Shown here: positions 54,130 through 63,320 of the stretch, one piece after another
Numbering within the stretch: position 1 is the stretch's first letter
How the letters are laid out: every line of letters begins with the position of its first letter
From: Lachnospiraceae bacterium
Lineage (GTDB): Bacteria > Bacillota > Clostridia > Lachnospirales > Lachnospiraceae
DNA length: 64,000 bases
Reading direction: 5' to 3'
Assembly (NCBI GenBank): GCA_017619635.1
Contig: JAFZRZ010000032.1
Span: 1-64,000, forward strand
Notes under the pieces: generated by a model
The model's database searches: none
What the model was told of the DNA's origin: nothing
Seen by the model: only the letters and a program-made list of their open reading frames with translations
Program-made: the position numbers and the translations under genes

Positions 54130-55802
54130 TGAGATCTATGTACTCCGGCGTTGCCGGACTGAAGACACACCAGACTAAGATGGACGTTATAGGTAACAAC
54201 ATTGCCAATGTCAACACAGTAGCCTATAAGTCACAGTCTGTAACATTTTCTGAGCTTATGTATCAGACCTCACAGGCAGCCAGCGGTGCCAACTCAGTAA
54301 CAGGAACCGCAGGTATCAATGCTCGTCAGATAGGTCTTGGCGTTAAGACCGGAGCTATCAATACAGCGATCAGTTCACAGGGTGCATCACAGACAACAAA
54401 CAATCCTTTCGATATAAGGATTACGGGAGATGCGTTTTTTATAGTTGGAAGCGGTACCGGCGGTGAGAGATTCTTCACCAGAGACGGTTCGTTCTATGTT
54501 GACGGTGTCGGCAATCTCGCTATGACATCAAACGGATACAATGTAATGGGATGGCAGGTTGATCCCGAGACACAGGATATCAAGAGAGATACGGTTTCTC
54601 CCCTTGTTATCATGAGTCCTGAAAACATGACATATCCTCCGGAAGCTACAACAAAGGCTACGGTTTCAGGTATTCTTGATAAGAATGATTCAAATGTCCT
54701 TTCTTCATCAGGAAAGACAATGAACCTTTTGTTCTACGATAAACTTGGTTACAGCTACACAGCAAAGCTTAATGTTAAGGCTACGGATACAGAAGGCGTT
54801 TATACTGTACAGCTTGATTCAATAAAGGATCAGAACAACTCAGAATATCCCATAGGCGATCTTAAGCTTGGCGGTGGCGTTGAAGTTGAAAAGAACACTG
54901 CTCTTAATCTTTCTGATAAGTGGGAAGTTGATGCTTCAGGACAGATCGTTAATAAAGATGATCCTACACAGATCGCTTTTGACGGAACAAATGTTGTTGA
55001 CTGGGATCTTTTGGCAGAAGCATACAACTATTCCGATTCAACAGAACTTCAGAGCATGAAGTTTACGGTAGTAACGGATTCAACAACAGATCCCGTGACA
55101 ACCGAAGATGTTACTCTTGAGCAGATCCTTAAGAATGAAAGCGTCACGGTAGATGGTACAGCTACAAATCTTCAGTCTATATACGATATAACAAGCCTGA
55201 CATCAGATAAGGTTACTCCTACCGGCAGCTCACTTCTTGAGTATAATGCTACAACAGGTGCTTTCAAGAGCATCGCAGGTGGAACAGGTGTAACACTTGG
55301 ACTGAGTCAGCTTGATCCTATTGGAAGATTTGATGATATCGAGATCGATTTCTCAACAACAACAATGTACAACAACGCAGGTACATCTACCATCGCAGCA
55401 GCCAGCGGTGATGTTAAGAAGGTTGGTTGTGGTAGAAAGATGGGTGAGATGAGCGGTGTTTCAATTCAGGACGACGGCCGTATCTATGCTTCATATGACA
55501 ATGGTATGAGTAAGCTTCTTGGTCAGATCGCAGTTGCTGAATTTGCAAATGCTTCAGGTCTTGAAAAAGAAGGTGACAACCTTTACAAGGCAACCCAGAA
55601 CTCCGGCGATTTCGACGGAATCGGTACAGAAGTAAAGACCGGTGGCGGATACATGACAACCGGTGTACTCGAAATGAGTAACGTTGACCTGTCTGCAGAA
55701 TTCACGGATATGATCACTACACAGCGTGGATTCCAGGCAAATTCAAGGATCATAACAGTATCAGACACACTTCTCGAAGAGTTAGTAAATCTGAAGAGAT
55801 AA
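54126..55802 (+). CDS. flgE: Flagellar hook protein FlgE
   Basis: A 558-residue exported subunit of the hook. The N-terminal MYSGVAGLKTHQTKMDVIGN, then NIANVNTVAYKSQSVTF, is the FlgE/F/G signature, and the C-terminal TQRGFQANSRIITVSDTLLE is the FlgE end. Length is above the minimum FlgE because of an extra outer domain in the middle. GGAGG (54112-54116) gives a good ribosome site within the leader ORF. Confidence 0.95.
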   Translation: MMRSMYSGVAGLKTHQTKMDVIGNNIANVNTVAYKSQSVTFSELMYQTSQAASGANSVTGTAGINARQIGLGVKTGAINTAISSQGASQTTNNPFDIRITGDAFFIVGSGTGGERFFTRDGSFYVDGVGNLAMTSNGYNVMGWQVDPETQDIKRDTVSPLVIMSPENMTYPPEATTKATVSGILDKNDSNVLSSSGKTMNLLFYDKLGYSYTAKLNVKATDTEGVYTVQLDSIKDQNNSEYPIGDLKLGGGVEVEKNTALNLSDKWEVDASGQIVNKDDPTQIAFDGTNVVDWDLLAEAYNYSDSTELQSMKFTVVTDSTTDPVTTEDVTLEQILKNESVTVDGTATNLQSIYDITSLTSDKVTPTGSSLLEYNATTGAFKSIAGGTGVTLGLSQLDPIGRFDDIEIDFSTTTMYNNAGTSTIAAASGDVKKVGCGRKMGEMSGVSIQDDGRIYASYDNGMSKLLGQIAVAEFANASGLEKEGDNLYKATQNSGDFDGIGTEVKTGGGYMTTGVLEMSNVDLSAEFTDMITTQRGFQANSRIITVSDTLLEELVNLKR

Positions 55803-55849
55803 TCAGTCTGACGTTTTGATATTGTGCTTTTATATATAGTGACAGTTGG

Positions 55850-55872
55850 TGCATTCGCTAACGGCGAATGCA
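55850..55872 (+). other. Intercistronic hairpin between flgE and flbD
   Basis: TGCATTCGC (55850-55858), loop TAACG, GCGAATGCA (55864-55872): nine perfect pairs, no T-run. It may reduce read-through or protect the long upstream flgE message, giving different levels of hook and stator proteins. Confidence 0.55.
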
Positions 55873-55902
55873 TCACTGCGTTTTAAGAAATGGGGAAAAA
55901 CA

Positions 55903-56109
55903 GTGATCGAAGTTACCAAATTGGACGGAACAAAAACCCTTATAAATCAGGAACTCATAGAGACAGTGGAATCAACGCCTGATACAGTGGTGACACTGAC
56001 CACGGGGAGAAAAATAATTACAAAAGAAAGTAGACAAGAGATAGATAATTTAGTAAAATCGTATAGAAAGGAACTTTATGCAAATCTGCCGATATTTGAC
56101 AGATTATAA
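55903..56109 (+). CDS. flbD: FlbD/SwrD family protein
   Basis: A 68-residue cytoplasmic protein. GTG 55903 with GGGGA upstream starts MIEVTKLDGTKTLINQELIE, the normal FlbD/SwrD N-terminus, and the frame's extra upstream codons run through the hairpin. SwrD of B. subtilis increases stator power, which fits its position immediately before motA-motB. The C-terminus SRQEIDNLVKSYRKELY is conserved. Confidence 0.9.
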   Translation: MIEVTKLDGTKTLINQELIETVESTPDTVVTLTTGRKIITKESRQEIDNLVKSYRKELYANLPIFDRL

Positions 56110-56135
56110 TAGCTTCCTGGGAAAGGTGTGACATC

Positions 56136-56930
56136 GTGGATTTAGCATCGTTAATCGGAATAGTAGTATGTTTGGCCTTGGTCATTTTCGGTATCGTTGC
56201 CGGAAACGGATTTGGAGTTATCAAAAACTTCCTGGACCTCAATTCAGCCCTGATAACCTTTGGCGGGGCTTTTTGTAGTGTAATGGCGAGCAATACTATG
56301 CCTGATTTCGTGGCCGGTATCAAGTCGATCACTCTGATATTCAAAGCTCAGTCCGCAAATACACCTGATGTTATCAAAAAGATCATCGATCTTTCCAATG
56401 TAGCCAGAAAGGAAGGATTGCTCTCACTTGAAGAGGCTGCAGGAGATCTGGATGATGCGTTTTTGAAAAAAGGCATATTGCTTATAGTTGACGGTACAGA
56501 TCCCGAGCTCGTAAGAGGTATCATGGAGACTGAGATGATCTCGGTTGATGAACGTCATAAGAAGAAGATCAATTTCTGGAGTGACCTTGGAGCCATGGGT
56601 CCTGCATGGGGTATGATCGGTACCCTGGTCGGACTTGTTAACATGCTTCAGGCTATGGACGATCCCAGTGCTATCGGACCTGCTATGGCTGTCGCTCTTA
56701 TAACAACATTGTACGGTTCCCTGCTTGCTAACTGGATATGCACTCCTACGAGTGCCAAGCTCAAAGTTCAAAATGAGATGGAGATGATGGGCAAGCAGAT
56801 AGTAATAGAAGGTTTGTTATCCATTCAGGCGGGCGAAAACCCGCGTGTAATCGAGGAAAAGTTAAAGTCATTCCTTGAGCCGGGTGACAAGGCTGCTATG
56901 GACGCCGAGGGAGGTGAAGCAAATGGCTAA
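56136..56930 (+). CDS. motA: Flagellar stator protein MotA
   Basis: A 264-residue stator subunit with four membrane helices; helix one starts SLIGIVVCLALVIFGIVAG. The cytoplasmic loop contains VARKEGLLSLEEAAGD, whose Arg and Glu correspond to the residues that contact FliG. Helices 3-4 include GPAWGMIGTLVGLVNML with the conserved Pro. GTG start 56136; the end overlaps motB by eight bases. Confidence 0.95.
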   Translation: MDLASLIGIVVCLALVIFGIVAGNGFGVIKNFLDLNSALITFGGAFCSVMASNTMPDFVAGIKSITLIFKAQSANTPDVIKKIIDLSNVARKEGLLSLEEAAGDLDDAFLKKGILLIVDGTDPELVRGIMETEMISVDERHKKKINFWSDLGAMGPAWGMIGTLVGLVNMLQAMDDPSAIGPAMAVALITTLYGSLLANWICTPTSAKLKVQNEMEMMGKQIVIEGLLSIQAGENPRVIEEKLKSFLEPGDKAAMDAEGGEANG

Positions 56931-57756
56931 GCGCAAAGAAGATCCGCCGCCGGCCGGTGCCCCCGCCTGGCAAAGTACTTTCGCGGATCTGATGAACCTG
57001 CTGCTTTGCTTCTTCGTTCTTCTGTTTTCAATGTCAAACATGGATGCTGAGAAATTTGAAGCATTGGCGGCGTCATTTTCGAACACCTTCTCGATATTTT
57101 CGGCGGGCGGAAGTTCTTTTGATGACGGGTTGCTGATAAGCAACGGCATGAGCCAGTTGAATCAGCTTGACAATTATATATCGAATGTAGGTGCAGCTGC
57201 AGACAATACAGAATCTCAGAACGAGCTTTTGGAAGAGACTGAAGAGGAACAGTCACTTGCTGAGAAGATGGAAGAAGAGGGCTTAAAAGAGTCTGAAGAG
57301 ATGGCTGAAAGAATAGAAGAAGCTCTTGCTGAAGTGGGTAAGGACAGAGAAGTTGATGTTACATTCACATCTCAGTATGTTCTTATGACACTCAAAGGAA
57401 GCGTTCTGTTTGACTCAGGAAAGGCAGAACTTAAACAGGAGGCTATGCCTACGATAGCTCAGATCGGAGTCATACTTGAAAGATACGGACTGTACGGTAT
57501 TGAGATCGAAGGTCATACGGACAATGTTCCGATGAGTGGCGGAAAGTATGAGAACAACGATGTTCTGAGCAGCTACAGAGCTTTAAGTCTGTTCAATTAT
57601 CTGACTCAGAATACCAGCATAGATCCTGCAGCGATAAAACACAGTGGTAGAGGAGAATATGCTCCTATCGCTGATAATTCCACACCTGAAGGCAGGAGTA
57701 AGAACAGAAGGATCGAGATCAAGGTATACAACAGTCTGAACAGCCTTGTAAGATAA
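56923..57756 (+). CDS. motB: Flagellar stator protein MotB
   Basis: A 277-residue stator subunit. GGAGGTG (56910-56916) precedes ATG 56923, so the protein begins MAKRKEDPPPAGAPAW; a longer frame from 56875 is not the natural start. The single helix contains Asp22 (FADLMNLLLCFFVLLFSMS), the ion-binding aspartate. The C-terminal OmpA-like peptidoglycan-binding domain has YGIEIEGHTDNVPM and RGEYAPIADNSTPEGRSKNR. Whether the ion is H+ or Na+ cannot be read with confidence. Confidence 0.95.
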   Translation: MAKRKEDPPPAGAPAWQSTFADLMNLLLCFFVLLFSMSNMDAEKFEALAASFSNTFSIFSAGGSSFDDGLLISNGMSQLNQLDNYISNVGAAADNTESQNELLEETEEEQSLAEKMEEEGLKESEEMAERIEEALAEVGKDREVDVTFTSQYVLMTLKGSVLFDSGKAELKQEAMPTIAQIGVILERYGLYGIEIEGHTDNVPMSGGKYENNDVLSSYRALSLFNYLTQNTSIDPAAIKHSGRGEYAPIADNSTPEGRSKNRRIEIKVYNSLNSLVR

Positions 57757-57778
57757 GGAATAAGAAGGAATTGACGGT

Positions 57779-58300
57779 ATGAAGAAGAACATGTTATCAA
57801 TTTTGATACTGGCATTGCTCATTGTGAATGTGGCACTCACTTCGGTGATGATGTTCACAATGATGGGGACAAACAAAAAGACAGCCAGACTCATCGACGG
57901 TATCTCAACAGCACTTTCCCTTGAGATAGCTGATCCGACGCAGGAGGGAGTCGAGGAATCCTCAGAAGTGGCAATGGAGGATATCAAAGTCCATCAGATA
58001 CCCGATCAGCTGACCATTGGTCTTGCAAAAGGAGCTGACGGCAAGTCTCATTACTGTGTTGTGAGTATTTCATTATCGCTCAACACCAAAGATCCCGATT
58101 ATGAGAAATACAGTGAGACTCTCAGTGACAATGAGGATATGATCAAGGACAAGATCTTCCAGATAGTCGGAAGTCATACCATAGAAGAAGCCGAGAGCAA
58201 TACGGACGGACTCAGAGAAGAGATACTTGAAGCCCTGCAGAGTATGTACGGTTCCAAGTTCATATACAATATCGTATTCAGAGACATTATGTTCAGCTGA
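57779..58300 (+). CDS. fliL: Flagellar basal-body protein FliL
   Basis: A 173-residue bitopic protein with an N-terminal helix (MLSILILALLIVNVALTSVM) and a periplasmic domain. FliL rings stabilise the stator. The end RDIMFS resembles the family's short C-terminus. It is placed between motB and fliM as usual in Firmicutes. Confidence 0.88.
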   Translation: MKKNMLSILILALLIVNVALTSVMMFTMMGTNKKTARLIDGISTALSLEIADPTQEGVEESSEVAMEDIKVHQIPDQLTIGLAKGADGKSHYCVVSISLSLNTKDPDYEKYSETLSDNEDMIKDKIFQIVGSHTIEEAESNTDGLREEILEALQSMYGSKFIYNIVFRDIMFS

Positions 58301-58353
58301 TGTCTGTTTAAAAGAAAAAGCTGGAAATATGAGATGACGGGAGGTGAGCCTGC

Positions 58354-59334
58354 TTGGGAGAGGTATTATCTCAAAGCGAGATAGACAGCCTGTTAAATGC
58401 GTTGAGCAGTGGAGAGCTTGATGCGGAAGATATTAAGTCCAAGGACGAAATGCAGGTTCGCAATTATGACTTTGCCCGTCCTTCGAAGTTTTCGAAAGAA
58501 CACTTAAGAACACTCGAGATAATATATGAGCATTACGGAAGATTGTTATCGACAAACCTTCCGCTCTACCTTCGAAAGAACGTATCGGTCACGACCGCAA
58601 GTTCTGAGACCGTAGTATTCTCGGAGTTCTCGAATGCATTATCCAATCCTGTAATTTTAGGTATCGTGGATTTTGCACCGCTTAAAGGTTCCATGATGAT
58701 CGAGTTATCACCGAATCTTGGATTTGCGATCATCGACAGGATGTTGGGCGGAAAAGGGTTGCCTATTGACAAAAACAGAGATTTCTCTGAAATAGAGCTT
58801 GTGATCATAGAAAAGATCATGGTGTTATGCATGCAGCTGATGAAGGATCCATGGAAGAACGTGGTTGACCTTAATCCAATGCTTGAAAGGATCGAGACAA
58901 ATCCTCAGTTTGCACAGATAATAGCACCGAATGATATGATAGCCATTGTCACACTCAATGTTACGATAGGAGATGTGGACGGCATCATGAATATATGTCT
59001 TCCCTTCTTTACGATCGAAGAGGTCATAGAGAAGCTGAATACCAAGTTCTGGTACTCAAGGATGAAAGACAGCGACGAGGAGGACTTCTCAGGATATGTT
59101 GAGTCACTCATCAGAAGAGTTGAGGTTCCTATCACTGCATATCTTGGAAAGAGTGTCATAACGGTCAACGATTTTGCCGGACTTCAATGCGGTGACATCA
59201 TAAGACTTGACACCAAAGCTGAGGAACCACTTCCTGTATACGTCGGAAATATAAAGAAATTTTTGGCTGCACCCGGTAAGAGTGGCGATAAATATGCCTG
59301 CAGGGTGACAACAGTCATAAGAGAGGAGGAATAG
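58354..59334 (+). CDS. fliM: Flagellar motor switch protein FliM
   Basis: A 326-residue C-ring protein. The N-terminal LSQSEIDSLLNAL is the CheY-P-binding peptide, the middle CheC-like domain binds FliG (SKFSKEHLRTLEIIYEHYGR at its start), and the C-terminal SpoA domain pairs with FliY/FliN. Start is TTG 58354 preceded by GGGAGGTGA. Three bases separate it from fliY. Confidence 0.96.
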   Translation: MGEVLSQSEIDSLLNALSSGELDAEDIKSKDEMQVRNYDFARPSKFSKEHLRTLEIIYEHYGRLLSTNLPLYLRKNVSVTTASSETVVFSEFSNALSNPVILGIVDFAPLKGSMMIELSPNLGFAIIDRMLGGKGLPIDKNRDFSEIELVIIEKIMVLCMQLMKDPWKNVVDLNPMLERIETNPQFAQIIAPNDMIAIVTLNVTIGDVDGIMNICLPFFTIEEVIEKLNTKFWYSRMKDSDEEDFSGYVESLIRRVEVPITAYLGKSVITVNDFAGLQCGDIIRLDTKAEEPLPVYVGNIKKFLAAPGKSGDKYACRVTTVIREEE

Positions 59335-59337
59335 AGC

Positions 59338-60552
59338 ATGGATGGTATCTTATCTCAGGAAGAGATAAATGCCCTGCTGAGTGGTATGTCAGCAGATCAG
59401 CCGACAGGTGACAGTCCTGCAAGTGAGCCAATAGAGACCACAAGCGATTTGGACGGCGATACATTGTCGGATGTTGAAAAAGACGCCATCGGTGAAGTGG
59501 CCAATATAAGCATGGGAACATCCGCTACAACTCTCTATTCCCTTGTTAATCAGAAGGTCAACATCACGACACCGGTCGTTTCACTCAGTAACTGGGACGA
59601 TCTATCGTCAGAAAAACAGGATCCCGCTATACTGATACAGATCAGGTATACAAAGGGACTGGATGGTTCCAACATACTTATCCTTAAAGAAAATGATGTG
59701 AAGATCATTACCGACCTTATGATGGGCGGTGACGGTACAAATACAGAAGGAGAGATCGGAGAATTACATCTCTCGGCTATATCTGAGGCCATGAACCAGA
59801 TGATGGGTTCATCGGCAACGAGCCTCTCACAGATGCTTGGCAGCATGATAGATATCTCGCCTCCGCAGGCAGAGCGTATCAGCATGGAGCAGGGCGGTCT
59901 TCCGGGAGGAGATGCAGGAGATTTCCTTAAAGGCACGTTTGTAAAGATAGCTTTCAGGATGCAGATTGGAGATCTGGTAGACAGTACGATCCTCCAGTTA
60001 TATCCGGTGGAATTTGCAAGAAGTATCGTAGCAACATTCCTGGGTGGAGGAATACAGACACCCGAAAAGAAGCCTGAACCGGCACCTTACGAACCGCCGA
60101 AGGTTGAAGCGACAGCACCTGCACCGGAACCTCAACCGGCAGCTACACCTCAGCCACAGCCTCAGGCAGCACCGAATATGGCTCCGCCTTATCCTAACAT
60201 GGCACCGCCGTATTATGATCCTAACATGATGCCGCAGTATCAGATGCCTCCGGTAAGCATGAATTACCAGCCGGCACAGTTCGAGCAGTTCTCAACAAAT
60301 GTATCTGCTCTGCAGGGAAATGAGAACATCGGTCTGATCATGGATGTGCCGCTCGAAGTCACAGTAGAGCTTGGCAGGACCAAAAAGAACATTTCGGATA
60401 TACTTGAGTTTGCACCAGGTACGATCATTGAACTCGAGAGACTGGCAGGTGAGCCGATAGATGTTCTGGTAAACGGCAAATTTGTAGCAAAAGGTGAAGT
60501 AGTTGTTATCGAAGAGAGTTTTGGTATTCGAGTAACTGAGATTATAAAATAA
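59338..60552 (+). CDS. fliY: FliY: CheC-like CheY-P phosphatase fused to FliN
   Basis: A 404-residue switch protein. The N-terminus LSQEEINALLSGM resembles FliM's CheY-binding peptide. The CheC-like domain keeps both active-site motifs: Glu53/Asn56 in EVANISMG and Glu150/Asn153 in SEAMNQMMG, so CheY-P dephosphorylation is expected. Residues about 236-308 are a long Pro/Ala/Gln linker, then the C-terminal SpoA (FliN) domain about 318-404 with VPLEVTVELGRTKKNISDIL. A normal Firmicutes FliY of ordinary size. Confidence 0.95.
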   Translation: MDGILSQEEINALLSGMSADQPTGDSPASEPIETTSDLDGDTLSDVEKDAIGEVANISMGTSATTLYSLVNQKVNITTPVVSLSNWDDLSSEKQDPAILIQIRYTKGLDGSNILILKENDVKIITDLMMGGDGTNTEGEIGELHLSAISEAMNQMMGSSATSLSQMLGSMIDISPPQAERISMEQGGLPGGDAGDFLKGTFVKIAFRMQIGDLVDSTILQLYPVEFARSIVATFLGGGIQTPEKKPEPAPYEPPKVEATAPAPEPQPAATPQPQPQAAPNMAPPYPNMAPPYYDPNMMPQYQMPPVSMNYQPAQFEQFSTNVSALQGNENIGLIMDVPLEVTVELGRTKKNISDILEFAPGTIIELERLAGEPIDVLVNGKFVAKGEVVVIEESFGIRVTEIIK

Positions 60553-60573
60553 CAGAAACAGGAGATGTAAACT

Positions 60574-60936
60574 ATGGCAAAGAGTATTCTTATTTGTGAT
60601 GATGCAGCATTTATGCGAATGATGATCAAGGATATCCTTACAAAGAACGGATATAATGTTGCAGGGGAAGCAGAGAACGGAGCTAAGGGCGTAGAGAAGT
60701 ATAACGAACTTAAACCTGATCTTGTACTTATGGATATCACAATGCCGGAAATGGATGGTATCGAGGCACTTAAGGCTATTAAAGCATCAGATGCAGGTGC
60801 TAAGGTTATCATGTGTTCTGCAATGGGTCAGCAGGCTATGGTTATCGAGTCTATCCAGGCAGGCGCTAAGGACTTTATCGTTAAGCCTTTCCAGGCAGAC
60901 AGAGTATTGGAAGCTGTTAAGAAAGTAGTGGGCTGA
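60574..60936 (+). CDS. cheY: Chemotaxis response regulator CheY
   Basis: A 120-residue single-domain receiver. Acidic pair Asp9-Asp10, phospho-acceptor Asp54 in LMDITMPEMDG, Ser82 in the Thr/Ser switch position and Lys104 in IVKPF. It binds FliM and FliY when phosphorylated. Placement beside its phosphatase FliY is the standard operon order. One base separates it from fliO. Confidence 0.95.
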   Translation: MAKSILICDDAAFMRMMIKDILTKNGYNVAGEAENGAKGVEKYNELKPDLVLMDITMPEMDGIEALKAIKASDAGAKVIMCSAMGQQAMVIESIQAGAKDFIVKPFQADRVLEAVKKVVG

Positions 60937-60937
60937 T

Positions 60938-61342
60938 ATGCTTTTGAGTTCAAGCGGCGGAGTCGATTCGGCCGTTCAGCTGATCACTGTGCTTATCATA
61001 TTTATACTGGTGCTTTTTATAACCTTTTATGTCACGAAATGGATGGCGGGGTTTCAAAAGCAGCAGATGACAGGCACTAACATCAAGCTTCTTGAGACCA
61101 TGAGACTCTCGCAGAGTCAGTTTATTCAGATCATAAAGGTTGGGGAACATTACCTTGCCGTTGCTGTAAGCAAAGAGCAGGTGACTTTGCTTGCCGAACT
61201 TTCTGAAGATGAGCTTAAAGATGTCGATGAAAAAGCGACCGAAAAAGATTTTTCGAAGGTCTTTGCGAGATTTAAGGACGCTGTTTTGCAAAACGGAAAT
61301 GATAGCACCGCAAAAGTGCAAGACAAAGATGAAAACATATAG
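60938..61342 (+). CDS. fliO: Flagellar biosynthesis protein FliO/FliZ
   Basis: A 134-residue bitopic protein with an N-terminal helix (LITVLIIFILVLFITFYVTK) and a short cytoplasmic part with IKLLETMRLSQSQFIQIIKV, the FliO pattern. It assists assembly of the FliP-FliQ-FliR core. Its end overlaps the fliP start by 14 bases, suggesting coupling. Confidence 0.85.
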   Translation: MLLSSSGGVDSAVQLITVLIIFILVLFITFYVTKWMAGFQKQQMTGTNIKLLETMRLSQSQFIQIIKVGEHYLAVAVSKEQVTLLAELSEDELKDVDEKATEKDFSKVFARFKDAVLQNGNDSTAKVQDKDENI

Positions 61343-62219
61343 AAGAATAAAAAAATATATCGTTCTAATATGCCTACTGTTAATGGTGGGCATATTGTGT
61401 ATATATCCCGCGATAGACGTACATGCCGAGCAGGTTATACGTGAGGAGGGGATAGGCAGTCAGCTGACTGACACAACTGAAGACAGAACGAATATAAGAG
61501 AGCCCGGGGAGACTGATGATGCCGACGAGCTCAAAGAACTGAATATAGCAAATACTGTGACTATCACATATGACAACGGTAACGGTGAGTTAAACGGAGC
61601 GTTAAGGATTCTCATAACCCTTACGCTTATCGCACTTGCTCCTATGCTCATCCTGTTAATGACGAGTTTTACCAGGATAATCATAGTTATGCATTTTACA
61701 AGGAATGCGCTAAACACCCAGACTGCACCGCCTAACCAGGTGATCATAGGACTGGCTTTGTTTTTGACATTCTTTATAATGACACCCACGATCAATACGA
61801 TCAGAACCGAAGCACTCGTTCCTTTTGACGCGGGGCAGATCGATCAGGCTGAGGCTTTGCAAAGAGCCGTAAAACCTCTGAGAGATTTCATGTATCCGCA
61901 GACCCAGATGAAAGATGTCAGGATGTTCCTTGATATAGCACAGATCGAGTGGACGGAAGAGGACGGTGTGGATGCCATACCCAGCTCAGTACTTATACCG
62001 AGCTTTATAGTGAGCGAATTAAGAACAGCATTTATCATAGGATTTTTGATATATGTGCCGTTTATTGTAATAGACATGGTCGTGGCCTCGGCCCTTATGA
62101 GTATGGGTATGATGATGTTGCCGCCAACGACCATAAGTATGCCGTTTAAGATACTGTTGTTTGTCCTGGCAGACGGCTGGAATCTTGTTATAGGTAACGT
62201 GGTAAGGACTTTCTACTGA
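61329..62219 (+). CDS. fliP: Flagellar export gate protein FliP
   Basis: A 296-residue membrane protein with an N-terminal signal sequence (YIVLICLLLMVGILCIYPAI), normal for FliP. Conserved: LTLIALAPMLILLMTSFTRI and TAPPNQVIIGLALFLTFFIM, and a C-terminal SMGMMMLPPTTISMPFKILL. I choose ATG 61329 because it gives the signal sequence right at the start; a frame from 61191 would add an unlikely basic stretch inside fliO. The ribosome site is weak, so coupling to fliO is likely. Confidence 0.92.
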   Translation: MKTYRRIKKYIVLICLLLMVGILCIYPAIDVHAEQVIREEGIGSQLTDTTEDRTNIREPGETDDADELKELNIANTVTITYDNGNGELNGALRILITLTLIALAPMLILLMTSFTRIIIVMHFTRNALNTQTAPPNQVIIGLALFLTFFIMTPTINTIRTEALVPFDAGQIDQAEALQRAVKPLRDFMYPQTQMKDVRMFLDIAQIEWTEEDGVDAIPSSVLIPSFIVSELRTAFIIGFLIYVPFIVIDMVVASALMSMGMMMLPPTTISMPFKILLFVLADGWNLVIGNVVRTFY

Positions 62220-62234
62220 TAGATTAGTAGATCA

Positions 62235-62250
62235 CATGCCTCTTGGCATG
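62235..62250 (+). other. Small hairpin between fliP and fliQ
   Basis: CATGCC, loop TCTT, GGCATG: six perfect pairs, no T-run. Ends two bases before the ACGGAG ribosome site of fliQ and could modulate its use. Confidence 0.4.
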
Positions 62251-62263
62251 GACGGAGATTGAT

Positions 62264-62533
62264 ATGAGTATTGATGATGTCACAATGATTACAAGGGAAG
62301 CCTTGTATACCATATGTATAACTGCTGCACCGGTTTTACTGGTGAGCCTTATAGTGGGACTTATAGTAAGTATATTTCAGACCATAACGTCCATTCAGGA
62401 GCAGACATTGACGTTTGTTCCAAAGGTCCTGTCGATATTTGCAACACTCATCCTTCTGGGACACTGGATGATGAACAACATGGTGGGATACATGGAAAGA
62501 TTATGGGCTGATTTTTCGGTTTACATAAGATGA
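62264..62533 (+). CDS. fliQ: Flagellar export gate protein FliQ
   Basis: An 89-residue two-helix membrane protein. ACGGAG is six bases before ATG 62264; the frame open from 62243 is not used. Core motif PVLLVSLIVGLIVSIFQTIT, then SIQEQTLTFVPKVL, is diagnostic. The stop overlaps the fliR ATG by four bases. Confidence 0.94.
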   Translation: MSIDDVTMITREALYTICITAAPVLLVSLIVGLIVSIFQTITSIQEQTLTFVPKVLSIFATLILLGHWMMNNMVGYMERLWADFSVYIR

Positions 62534-63312
62534 TTAATTACACTATCAATGTCAGCGATCTTGAGTACTTTCTGCTGATAATGACGCGTATCAGTATGTT
62601 CATAAGCGTGGCTCCTCTGTTTTCTCAAAGAGGGGTACCAAACAGAGTCAAGATCGGATTGTCTTTTTTTATATCGGTGCTGGTGTTCGGAACCATACAT
62701 GACAGAACACCGCTTGATTACAATACTGTGTGGGGGTATGCGGCTATTGTACTTCGTGAGGGAATGGCTGGTCTGCTCATAGGCTTCGCTGCAAATATGG
62801 CCACCACCATAGTGGCTTTCGCAGGAAGGATCATAGACATGGAAACAGGTATGTCCATGGCAAATCTCGTTGACCCCACTACTAATCAGAGTGAATCGAT
62901 CTCCGGTGTATTGTATCAGTATGTTATAACCCTGATGCTGATGATATCCGGTCTGCACAGATATCTTATTACAGCACTGTGCCAGACTTTTGAACTCATA
63001 CCGATAAACAAAGCTGTGTTTGAATCGACCAGACTGTTGGACAGTATAGTAACTTTTTTGAATGATTACATCATGCTTGGCTTCAGGATATGTCTACCGG
63101 TATTTGCTGTAATGCTGTTACTTAATGCGATACTGGGTATTATGACGAAAGTTGCGCCGCAGATGAATATGTTTTCAGTCGGTATGCAGCTAAAGGTGCT
63201 TACCGGTATAGGAACTTTGCTGATAACTGTCGGAATGTTACCGATGGTATCGGAGATGATCTTTGGTGAGATCAGAAAGATGATGGTTACATTTGTTCAG
63301 GCGTTGACCTGA
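62530..63312 (+). CDS. fliR: Flagellar export gate protein FliR
   Basis: A 260-residue polytopic protein of the export gate. APLFSQRGVPNRVKIGLSF and REGMAGLLIGFAANM are FliR family motifs, and the C-terminal half contains LGIMTKVAPQMNMFSVGMQ. Normal length. Translationally coupled to fliQ. Confidence 0.94.
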   Translation: MINYTINVSDLEYFLLIMTRISMFISVAPLFSQRGVPNRVKIGLSFFISVLVFGTIHDRTPLDYNTVWGYAAIVLREGMAGLLIGFAANMATTIVAFAGRIIDMETGMSMANLVDPTTNQSESISGVLYQYVITLMLMISGLHRYLITALCQTFELIPINKAVFESTRLLDSIVTFLNDYIMLGFRICLPVFAVMLLLNAILGIMTKVAPQMNMFSVGMQLKVLTGIGTLLITVGMLPMVSEMIFGEIRKMMVTFVQALT

Positions 63313-63320
63313 CTTTAAGA

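Noticed and set aside
55846-55902. N-terminal extension of FlbD
   Set aside because: It runs through the flgE-flbD hairpin and the family's N-terminus begins at GTG 55903.
56875-56922. N-terminal extension of MotB inside motA
   Set aside because: The GGAGGTG site is correctly spaced only for ATG 56923 and the resulting N-terminus is normal for MotB.
60264-60812. 182-residue reading frame on the minus strand
   Set aside because: It is antisense to the end of fliY and to cheY, both of which have diagnostic motifs. Low-complexity Ser/Ile content suggests a shadow.
61191-61328. N-terminal extension of FliP inside fliO
   Set aside because: It would put about 46 mostly charged residues before the signal sequence; FliP starts at its signal sequence from ATG 61329.
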